From an uncultured Caryophanales bacterium (lineage in GTDB: Bacteria > Bacillota_I > Bacilli_A > RF39 > UBA660), in the NCBI GenBank assembly GCA_946629545.1, contig CAMOXZ010000003.1, positions 1 through 37,365 on the forward strand: 37,365 bases of DNA. The letters run 5' to 3'. This document shows, piece by piece, positions 1 to 6,454 of this stretch; the stretch's first letter is position 1; each line of letters opens with the position of its first letter. The position numbers and the translations under genes were made by a program. The notes under the pieces were generated by a model that saw only the letters and a program-made list of their open reading frames with translations, did not search any database and was not told the origin of the DNA.

Positions 1-175
1 ATAATAAATTACTAATACTTATAAATAATAAAAAAGTAGTAAAACTTCCCACTATACTACCTATTACTACTATATTCATTTTATTATTTCTTTTTAATAT
101 TCTCTTAGTACCATAAAGTATCATAAAATCTAATAAAAAATTTAATATAATTACTTCTTCATAATAAATATTCAT
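1..175 (-). CDS. spoIIGA: SpoIIGA, sigma-E processing peptidase, N-terminal fragment (runs off the window)
   Basis: The frame opens with ATG at 175 after the ribosome binding site TTGGTGATTAG and stays open to base 1, giving about 58 residues. The product begins MNIYYEEVIILNFLLDFMIL, followed by a basic stretch (TKRILKRNNK) and a second hydrophobic segment. This pattern of an acidic residue, a first helix ending in NFLLDF and then a Lys/Arg-rich loop is that of the membrane domain of SpoIIGA, the aspartic protease that activates pro-sigma-E in the mother cell during sporulation. In Bacilli and Clostridia sigE normally follows, which here would lie outside the window. The catalytic domain is not in view. 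The call rests on the N-terminus and on spoIVB being nearby. Confidence 0.72.
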   Translation of the reverse strand, partial: MNIYYEEVIILNFLLDFMILYGTKRILKRNNKMNIVVIGSIVGSFTTFLLFISISNLL

Positions 176-201
176 CTAATCACCAAGAAAATTATATAAA
201 T

Positions 202-226
202 AAAAAAACGACTTATTTGTCGTTTT
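202..226 (-). terminator. Intrinsic terminator after the 106-aa gene
   Basis: An 8-bp perfect inverted repeat (AAAACGAC / GTCGTTTT, 205-226, 6-nt loop) is followed on the minus strand by a run of seven T. The last base pairs overlap the stop codon at 225-227. Confidence 0.85.
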
Positions 227-545
227 ATATTTTTCTTTTCTTAATAAATATCTTAACTATATATACTAAGAAGAATATCATTATAACTATAAATGACCAT
301 TTAAGAGCCATATTGAAGAATGATCCATTACTAGTATATCTATTTATAATATCAAATACACTTTCAGGTAAGTATTTACCAATCGTTCTGCTTAAATCTT
401 TAAGTCCTAAATTATTCTTAATAAAAGCTAGTATTCGTAAAGCAATATCAATTATTGCCACCATAAATACAAATGATGAAAATCTCTTAAAAAACATTAG
501 AACTACTATAGTTAATATAATTAAAACTATTAAATCTATATACAT
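225..545 (-). CDS. Small membrane protein of unknown function between spoIVB and spoIIGA
   Basis: This 106-residue protein has a long N-terminal hydrophobic region (about residues 4-45, probably two helices), a polar middle with GKYLPESVFDII, and a C-terminal helix ending in a basic tail (VYIVKIFIKKRKI). The start is supported by the ribosome binding site TAGGTGATTAT just before the ATG, and a TATAAT lies at 562-567. I recognise no family. Its position between two sporulation genes, in the same orientation, suggests but does not show a sporulation role. The opposite strand is also open here, but that frame has no ribosome binding site. Confidence 0.7.
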   Translation of the reverse strand: MYIDLIVLIILTIVVLMFFKRFSSFVFMVAIIDIALRILAFIKNNLGLKDLSRTIGKYLPESVFDIINRYTSNGSFFNMALKWSFIVIMIFFLVYIVKIFIKKRKI

Positions 546-595
546 ATAATCACCTACTCTAATTATATTTTATCATAATTTAAGAATAATACAAT

Positions 596-624
596 AAAAA
601 AGAGCTAAGAAATAATCCTATCTC
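596..624 (-). terminator. Probable intrinsic terminator after spoIVB
   Basis: On the minus strand GAGATAGGA and TCTTAGCTC can pair around a 5-nt loop, with one A-G mismatch and one G-T pair, followed by six T. The spoIVB stop codon TAG (605-607) is inside the 3' arm. It is weaker than the other terminators because of the mismatch. Confidence 0.55.
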
Positions 625-1573
625 CTTCTTCTAACATCTTAGTAATAAATATACCATAACCTCTCTTAGTATTATCAACTATTACATAATTAACTACTCC
701 TATTATTTTATTATCTTGTATTATTGGAGATCCACTCATACCTTGAACTATACCTCCAGTTTTTTCTAATAAGTTTTTATCTGTAATCTCAAATAATATA
801 TTTTTAGTACTATTACTTTCATCTATATTTAATATATTTATAGAATAATCATTAATAGTATTATTAGAAATTACTGTTCTGATATAAGCTAAACCTTTCT
901 TTATAGAAGAAACATCTCCTACTTCAAGTATTTCTCTATTAGAATAATCATCTCCATATTTACCATATATACCAGTACCTTCATTTAATACAATATTACC
1001 TATCTCATTAGATTTATCTATATTAGCTTTCTTTTCTCCAGTATTACCATTAGTACTTTTTCTAATACTATTAACTGTAGATGAATAAATACTACCATCA
1101 CTTATCTCAAACTTAGAATAACTTTTACTTTCTAATATTTCATGACCTAAAGAACCAAATACTTTAGTTTCTGGATCTATATAAGATAAAGTACCTATAC
1201 CATTAATAGTATCTTTAACATATAAACCTGTTTTTAAAATATTATCTTCTAATTCTAATCTAATTGGTATAACTAAAGATTCATTATTACGTATAATACT
1301 AAATTTATATATAGAATCTTTATCTAATATACTATTAAGATTATTAATAGAAGAAATATCTACTCCATTAATTTTCTTAATAATATCACCTATCATAAAA
1401 CCAGATTCTTCTCCTATATTTTTACCATTAACAGGATAAAAACCAACTATATAAACCCCATTAGAATGAACTTCTATTCCAATAGTTTCTCCTCCTACAA
1501 TAATCTTATCAGAATAAGCAAATACATTTATAGGAAATACTAATAATATAAAAATAAGAATAAATTTCTTCAT
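605..1573 (-). CDS. spoIVB: SpoIVB peptidase (S55 family, PDZ domain)
   Basis: This forespore-secreted serine peptidase triggers pro-sigma-K processing by cleaving SpoIVFA. The 322 residues comprise a signal peptide or anchor (1-20), a PDZ domain starting at VGGETIGIEVHSNGVYIVGF (about 26-105), and the S55 peptidase domain. The hallmark GGIVQGMSGSP is at 273-283 and IDPETKVFGSLGH at about 132-144. Spacing relative to the B. subtilis enzyme suggests a His144, Asp265, Ser280 triad. It is about 100 residues shorter than B. subtilis SpoIVB, mostly at the N-terminus. The ribosome binding site GAGGTG precedes ATG 1573. In B. subtilis spo0A lies next to spoIVB; here the following genes are a small membrane protein and spoIIGA. 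Confidence 0.93.
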   Translation of the reverse strand: MKKFILIFILLVFPINVFAYSDKIIVGGETIGIEVHSNGVYIVGFYPVNGKNIGEESGFMIGDIIKKINGVDISSINNLNSILDKDSIYKFSIIRNNESLVIPIRLELEDNILKTGLYVKDTINGIGTLSYIDPETKVFGSLGHEILESKSYSKFEISDGSIYSSTVNSIRKSTNGNTGEKKANIDKSNEIGNIVLNEGTGIYGKYGDDYSNREILEVGDVSSIKKGLAYIRTVISNNTINDYSINILNIDESNSTKNILFEITDKNLLEKTGGIVQGMSGSPIIQDNKIIGVVNYVIVDNTKRGYGIFITKMLEEGDRIIS

Positions 1574-1588
1574 ACTTACACCTCATTA

Positions 1589-1619
1589 TTATATTCCCCA
1601 TATTTCGACAATTTATGCA
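1589..1619 (-). promoter_or_regulatory. spoIVB upstream region: Spo0A box and forespore-sigma-like promoter
   Basis: On the minus strand the octamer TTGTCGAA (1604-1611) is a perfect match to the Spo0A box. It lies between TGCATA (1614-1619) and GGGAATATAA (1589-1598), which are 15 bp apart and resemble the -35 and -10 elements read by sigma-F or sigma-G. The implied transcription start would fall almost on the ribosome binding site, so the sigma-factor assignment is tentative. There is no matching sigma-A -35. Confidence 0.45.
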
Positions 1620-1620
1620 T

Positions 1621-1648
1621 AGAAAAAGGTGTATTATTCTACACCTTT
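1621..1648 (-). terminator. Intrinsic terminator after the 45-aa gene
   Basis: A perfect 9-bp stem AAAGGTGTA / TACACCTTT (1625-1648) has a 6-nt loop and a T-rich 3' side on the minus strand. The stop codon TAA (1634-1636) of the small gene lies in the loop. Confidence 0.85.
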
Positions 1649-1771
1649 ATCTAACATCATATCTTTTTCTAAATTCATCATTTTATTCATAATATCAGGA
1701 TGTTTTTTTAGATACATATAACCTGCTACTGAACATCCTCCAACTATAAACATAGCTATAGCTAATTTCAT
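1634..1771 (-). CDS. 45-residue membrane microprotein, function unknown
   Basis: The 45-codon frame starts at ATG 1771, five bases after a good ribosome binding site (AGAGGTGAAATT). It encodes an N-terminal hydrophobic helix (MKLAIAMFIVGGCSVAGYMY) followed by a short charged, Met-rich tail ending DKGVE. The gene lies about 35 bp downstream of recD2 and is closed by a strong terminator overlapping its stop, which together argue that it is real. No family was recognised. Co-transcription with mtaB and recD2 is likely because no terminator separates them. Confidence 0.75.
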   Translation of the reverse strand: MKLAIAMFIVGGCSVAGYMYLKKHPDIMNKMMNLEKDMMLDKGVE

Positions 1772-1806
1772 AATTTCACCTCTAATATTATTATGAATAA
1801 AACAAT

Positions 1807-3990
1807 CTACTTTATACCATTAATTAAATAATCTTTAATAGTAGTTCTTCTATTATCATCTCTATCATTACTAGAAGCATATTTTAAAGCATTTATATCC
1901 CCTATAATAAATAATCTCTTTTTAGTTCTAGTAACTGCAGTATATATAAGTTTTTGATACAACATTTTATTATAACCTCTAACAATAGGAATAATTACCA
2001 CATCAAATTCAGATCCTTGAGATTTATGAATACTAATAGAATATGCAAGTTTAAAATTATTAAAATTACTTGGAGTATATTTAACTATATTACCATCAAA
2101 ATCTATATGTATCTCTTTCTTCTTAGAATTTACTATCTCACATATAATTCCAATATCTCCATTATATACATTTTCATCAGGCATATTAGTAAGTTGTATT
2201 ACCTTATCCCCTTCTCTATAAGTAATTTCTCCTACTTTATACTCTTTTTTAGAACTAGATTTCTTATTAAATAATTCTTGTATTTTACTATTAATAATAT
2301 CTATTCCATTCAATCCTTTATACATAGGAGCTAGTATTTGAAATTCATGATAATCTAAATCTTTATAAGTATTATAAATATCTATTATATTAGTAATCAC
2401 TTCACTATCTAAGCATTTAATAAATGTAAGATCATCTTTAACATTAAATATTTCTTCATTAATAGTTTTCTTTCGAATATCATATGCAAGATTAAGTATA
2501 TTACTTCCTTCATCTTGTCTATATTCATCTTTTAATCTAACTACATTTAACATATTAGATTCAATAATATCATGAAGTACATCACCTGGTCCTACTGAAG
2601 GTAATTGATGATCATCTCCAACAATTACTATCTTACAATTAGCTGATAAACCTTTTAATAAACTATTCATCAAATAAGTATCTATCATACTAGCTTCGTC
2701 TATAATAACAAACTCTACTTTACTTTTATTATATTCATTTACTTGGAATCTATTTTGTTCCTTTTGCCATTTTAAAAATCTATGTATAGTACTACTAGGA
2801 AATAATGTAGCCTCACTCATTCTTTTAGCTGCTCTACCAGTAGGAGCAAGTAATGCTACTCTTTCACTTAAATCACCATAACTAAGTTTATTAATCAATC
2901 TATATAACTCTAATATAGCTTTAATAATAGTAGTTTTACCTGTACCTGGACCACCTGTTATTATTAAGAAATCCTTTAATATACTTTGTTTTATAGCCTC
3001 TAATTGATCAGTATTATATTTAATATTAAAGAACTTCTCTAATTCTTTAATATTATCATCAATCTTTTTAATTTTATTCTCTTTAGAATTTAACATTCTA
3101 AATCTTTTAACTATAAAACATTCGGACATATACATATCTTTTAAATAATACTTATCATCTACAATAACTATTCTAGAGTCTTTTTCTAATTCATCTAATG
3201 CATATAAAAAATTATCTTCTATTATATTACATCCTAATACTCTAGGGATTAAACTAAGTAATTCATTATATAAGTAATATGAATGTCCATAAGTATTACT
3301 AATTTCATTCATAATATATATAATAGATGCTTTTACTCTAATTAAAGAATCTTTCTCTACTCCTTTATTTAAAGCAATCATATCTATCTTTTTAAAACTA
3401 ATATCATGAATATCTAATATAATCTGATATATATCAGATTCTATAATATCTTTTACTTTATTTTTATAATAATTATATATAATCATAGAATCCCTAGTAT
3501 TAAATCCTAAATCACTTAAATACATAATAGTCTCATAACTAGATTCATATTCTTTTAATTTACTATGTAGTATATTAATATCTTTCTCTGTTATCTTAGG
3601 AATAAGTACTAAATTACTAGGATTATTAAGAATAATATTTAATGTATCTTTACCTAAAGTATCAACTATACTTTTAGCTTTCTTTTCTCCAATACCTTTA
3701 AATAAACCACTAGTAAGAAATTCTAATATAGAATCCTTTTCTTCCGGTTTACATCTTTCATAACTATCTACTCTAAACTGTTCTCCATATTTTTCATGTT
3801 CAACAAGTTCTCCATAAAACTTATATGTATCAATATTATTAAGTTCATGAAAGTACCCTGTAAAAGTAATACTTCTACCTATATAATCGGATAAGTTTTC
3901 ACTATCAGTATCACTAACTTTAAAAATACCGATAACATAACCGGTATTATTTTCAAAAATACTTTTAGAGTAACTTCCTTTTATATACAT
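1807..3990 (-). CDS. recD2: RecD2-type ATP-dependent DNA helicase (SF1B)
   Basis: This 727-residue 5'-3' helicase is of the RecD2/YrrC type found without RecBC. The order is an N-terminal beta-rich domain (1-80), a helix-hairpin-helix region around GLFKGIGEKKAKSIVDTLG (about 95-113), Walker A GGPGTGKTT (346-354), LLAPTGRAAKRM, Walker B IIDEAS (about 429-434), IVGDDHQLPSVGPGDVL, and C-terminal ISIHKSQGSEFD and YTAVTRTKKRL motifs. The start has TAGGAGAATAAT before ATG. It begins one base after the stop of mtaB, so the two are translationally coupled. RecD2 acts in replication-fork and mismatch or recombination repair in Bacilli. Confidence 0.93.
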   Translation of the reverse strand: MYIKGSYSKSIFENNTGYVIGIFKVSDTDSENLSDYIGRSITFTGYFHELNNIDTYKFYGELVEHEKYGEQFRVDSYERCKPEEKDSILEFLTSGLFKGIGEKKAKSIVDTLGKDTLNIILNNPSNLVLIPKITEKDINILHSKLKEYESSYETIMYLSDLGFNTRDSMIIYNYYKNKVKDIIESDIYQIILDIHDISFKKIDMIALNKGVEKDSLIRVKASIIYIMNEISNTYGHSYYLYNELLSLIPRVLGCNIIEDNFLYALDELEKDSRIVIVDDKYYLKDMYMSECFIVKRFRMLNSKENKIKKIDDNIKELEKFFNIKYNTDQLEAIKQSILKDFLIITGGPGTGKTTIIKAILELYRLINKLSYGDLSERVALLAPTGRAAKRMSEATLFPSSTIHRFLKWQKEQNRFQVNEYNKSKVEFVIIDEASMIDTYLMNSLLKGLSANCKIVIVGDDHQLPSVGPGDVLHDIIESNMLNVVRLKDEYRQDEGSNILNLAYDIRKKTINEEIFNVKDDLTFIKCLDSEVITNIIDIYNTYKDLDYHEFQILAPMYKGLNGIDIINSKIQELFNKKSSSKKEYKVGEITYREGDKVIQLTNMPDENVYNGDIGIICEIVNSKKKEIHIDFDGNIVKYTPSNFNNFKLAYSISIHKSQGSEFDVVIIPIVRGYNKMLYQKLIYTAVTRTKKRLFIIGDINALKYASSNDRDDNRRTTIKDYLINGIK

Positions 3991-3991
3991 A

Positions 3992-5263
3992 TTATTCTCC
4001 TATTACATATGGGTATTCTATAGATTTAATAGTTACTTTAACTAATTCATTATGAGGTAATTCTCTATTTATTTTAACATATAAATAATTACCTGTGTGA
4101 CCATAACTATAACCATCTTTATATTCTTCTACTAAAACTTCTACTTCTTTATCAATAAACTTATTCATATAAGCTATTTCTAACTCTTTAGAAACTTCTA
4201 TTAGTTTTCTACTTCTTTCTTTCTTTTCATGTTCATCTACTTTATTACTCATTCTAGAAGAAGCAGTACCACGTCTTTCACTATATGGAAAAACATGTAG
4301 TTTAGAAAAACCTATTCTTTTACATGTTTCTATTGTAGTATTAAATAATTCTTCCGTTTCACCAGGAAATCCCACAATAACATCAGTACTAATAGCTATA
4401 TTCTCTCTAATACCTCTAATTTCAGCTATTTTAGCTTCAAAAAAGTCTAAATCATATTTTCTATTCATAGCCTTTAAAATCTCGTTAGAACCAGCTTGTA
4501 TAGGTATATGTAAGTGATCTACTAAAACATTACTATTTCTTAATACATCTAAAACATCTTCATTTAATTCAGTAGCTTCAATAGATGAAATCCTTAATCT
4601 TTCAAGACCATTAATTTTAACTAATTTATTTAATAAATCAGAGAAATCAGTATCAAGATCTACCCCATAACTTCCAGTATGAATTCCTGTAAGAACTATT
4701 TCTTTATATCCATTATTTACTAAATCAGTTACTTCTTCAATTACTTTACTTTCATTTTTACTTCTACATTTACCCCTTACAAAAGGAATAATACAATAAC
4801 TACAGAAGTTATCACAACCATCTTGTATCTTAACAAAAGCTCTAGTTCTACCAGGAAAACTATTTATATACATATCTTCAAATTCTTTTAATCTACCAGT
4901 ATATTCTAATCTCATTTCTTCTTTATTATTAAAATACTCATCTAATAGTTCTACTATTTTAGATTTATCTTTATTACCAATAATAATATCTAAACCATCT
5001 ATTTTTATATCAGGATTAGCAGCAATAAAACAACCCATAGCTACAACGCATGCATTGGGATTACGCCTAATAGCTTGTCTAATCATTTTACGAGACTTTG
5101 AATCACTATTATTAGTAACAGTACAAGTATTAATAATATATACATCACAAGAATCACTAAAATCTTTAATCTCATAACCCGCTTTTTTAAGTTCATTAAT
5201 TACATATTCAGATTCATAAGTATTAACTTTACAACCTAAACTAAGTACTCCTACAGTTTTCAT
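3992..5263 (-). CDS. mtaB: MtaB, tRNA t6A37 methylthiotransferase
   Basis: This radical-SAM enzyme converts N6-threonylcarbamoyladenosine-37 of tRNA to the 2-methylthio form (YqeV/MtaB type). In its 423 residues, the N-terminal auxiliary cluster cysteines are C11 (LGCKVN), C47 (NTCTV) and C78 (MGCF). The radical-SAM motif CDNFCSYC is at 150-157, and a TRAM-like domain occupies the last 70 residues. The ribosome binding site is AGAGGTGATTAC. It is transcribed from a promoter at 5287-5315 and followed directly by recD2. The sister enzyme MiaB acts on a different modified base, and the NxxN-poor, LGCKVN-type N-terminus favours MtaB. Confidence 0.93.
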   Translation of the reverse strand: MKTVGVLSLGCKVNTYESEYVINELKKAGYEIKDFSDSCDVYIINTCTVTNNSDSKSRKMIRQAIRRNPNACVVAMGCFIAANPDIKIDGLDIIIGNKDKSKIVELLDEYFNNKEEMRLEYTGRLKEFEDMYINSFPGRTRAFVKIQDGCDNFCSYCIIPFVRGKCRSKNESKVIEEVTDLVNNGYKEIVLTGIHTGSYGVDLDTDFSDLLNKLVKINGLERLRISSIEATELNEDVLDVLRNSNVLVDHLHIPIQAGSNEILKAMNRKYDLDFFEAKIAEIRGIRENIAISTDVIVGFPGETEELFNTTIETCKRIGFSKLHVFPYSERRGTASSRMSNKVDEHEKKERSRKLIEVSKELEIAYMNKFIDKEVEVLVEEYKDGYSYGHTGNYLYVKINRELPHNELVKVTIKSIEYPYVIGE

Positions 5264-5286
5264 GTAATCACCTCTAATGCCTATAA

Positions 5287-5315
5287 ATTATACCATAAAA
5301 TAAAAAAAGTGACAA
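5287..5315 (-). promoter_or_regulatory. Sigma-A promoter of mtaB, overlapping the preceding terminator
   Basis: On the minus strand TTGTCA (5310-5315), a 17-bp spacer and TATAAT (5287-5292). The -35 element lies within the hairpin of the upstream terminator (5307-5323). Confidence 0.7.
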
Positions 5316-5323
5316 CGTCACTT
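5302..5323 (-). terminator. Intrinsic terminator after the acidic membrane protein gene
   Basis: A 7-bp stem AAGTGAC / GTCACTT with a 3-nt loop (5307-5323) is followed on the minus strand by a run of seven T. It shares two bases with the stop codon (5322-5324). Confidence 0.85.
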
Positions 5324-6260
5324 AATCTAATTTACTTTGTAATTCTTTCAAAGTCATTAAAAATTCATTAGTCTTCTTAATCTCTGCATCTAATTTTTCG
5401 TAATTAGCAGTATTTTCTAACTCTAAGTCATTAGTAACTTCTTGTTTTTCAATACCATATATTGGAGATATAATTGGACTACTTTTAAATCTTTTAACTT
5501 CAGGTTCTACAACTGTTTTAATCTTATCAAATTCATCTAATACTACTTCATTAGATTCTTCACCTACTGCATTAGCAATAACAAATGGTGAAGTAATAGG
5601 TTCAGCTTCTCTACCAGCTATAACTTCTAATTCACTAATACTAATTGGTTCAGTACCTTCATCATATTGAGTTAATTCATTAGCTTCATACATTTCTTTA
5701 CTCTTACTAACTAATTCATCTAAACTAATAATAGCAGATTGTTCTTGTTCTAACTCATAATCAGTTAAACGAATATTTTCAACTACTTCTTCTATTTTAG
5801 ATTCTTGTTCTTTTAATTCTTCAGTAATCTTAGATAATTCTTCTTTAGCTACATTAATATCAGGTTCAATATCAGTATATTCTAATTCTTCTATTGGTTC
5901 TAATAATTCTATTTCTTCTTCTTTAATATTTAACTCTTGTCTTACTTCAGTACTAATTTCTTCTATTACATTTTTAATATCTTCAGTAGATAATTCTTCC
6001 ACTTCTTCAAAAGTTTCTATAGAAGGTTCTTCTTCAATAACTTGTAATACAGGTTCAGTATTTTCTTCTTCAGGAATAATTTCTACTTCATCTTTAATTT
6101 GTTCTACAAGTTTATTTAACTCTTTTGTATTATGTCTCTTTCTTCCTCTATCGTTATGTTTTTCTACTAAATAAATAATGAAACATAAAAGACAAGCAAC
6201 TGCTGCAATGATATAGACAACAATGATTTCTTTTGATGTTAAAAATTCTACTATATCCAT
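5322..6260 (-). CDS. Single-pass membrane protein with long acidic cytoplasmic tail, unknown function
   Basis: ATG 6260 was chosen because it sits eight bases after a near-ideal GGAGG. An in-frame ATG at 6275 overlaps that ribosome binding site and is unlikely. The 312-residue product has one N-terminal membrane helix (about residues 9-30, IIVVYIIAAVACLLCFIIYL), a basic stop-transfer stretch (EKHNDRGRKRH), and then about 270 residues very rich in Glu, Ile and Leu, predicted helical or coiled. The topology recalls cell-division membrane anchors such as ZipA or EzrA, but I see no sequence motif to support such a name. It is monocistronic, divergent from the spoVB-like gene. Confidence 0.75.
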   Translation of the reverse strand: MDIVEFLTSKEIIVVYIIAAVACLLCFIIYLVEKHNDRGRKRHNTKELNKLVEQIKDEVEIIPEEENTEPVLQVIEEEPSIETFEEVEELSTEDIKNVIEEISTEVRQELNIKEEEIELLEPIEELEYTDIEPDINVAKEELSKITEELKEQESKIEEVVENIRLTDYELEQEQSAIISLDELVSKSKEMYEANELTQYDEGTEPISISELEVIAGREAEPITSPFVIANAVGEESNEVVLDEFDKIKTVVEPEVKRFKSSPIISPIYGIEKQEVTNDLELENTANYEKLDAEIKKTNEFLMTLKELQSKLD

Positions 6261-6332
6261 TTTGTACACCTCCATATTAGTTTATCATAACTAATAAATT
6301 TAGACTTATTAAAACATAACTTTATTTATCAA

Positions 6333-6362
6333 TTGACAACCTTTTTTACAAACTTTTATATA
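6333..6362 (+). promoter_or_regulatory. Candidate sigma-A promoter for the spoVB-like gene, with a 5' hairpin
   Basis: TTGACA (6333-6338), an 18-bp spacer and TATATA (6357-6362). A transcript starting near 6369 would begin with a small hairpin, GAGTA (6368-6372) pairing with TACTC (6387-6391). A second TATAAT (6422-6427) without a -35 lies closer to the gene. Confidence 0.5.
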
Positions 6363-6454
6363 TGTTCGAGTAACCCTAGAGGACAATACTCTTACCAAAA
6401 TCAATATATCATATTTTTAGTTATAATGTATAGTATTTTTTAATAAAATTTACT

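Noticed and set aside
218-225. Spo0A-box-like TTGTCGTT near spoIIGA
   Set aside because: Two mismatches, and it is part of a terminator stem, which explains the sequence.
217-549. Plus-strand open frame of 110 codons
   Set aside because: It mirrors the minus-strand 106-aa gene, has no ribosome binding site and runs through that gene's terminator; the minus frame has both a ribosome binding site and a terminator.
6355-6368. Second LexA-like site (right half ATATGTTCG) at the spoVB promoter
   Set aside because: Only the right half fits the SOS box; the left half matches at a single position, so chance is the simpler explanation.
6361-6395. tRNA-like TTCGAGT motif in the spoVB leader
   Set aside because: Resembles a T-loop but there is no acceptor stem, anticodon arm or flanking pairing; not a tRNA.
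6409-6436. Possible sigma-E promoter (TCATATT ... TATAGTAT) for the spoVB-like gene
   Set aside because: The -35 looks fair but the -10 deviates at three defined positions and the spacing is only 13; not strong enough to list.
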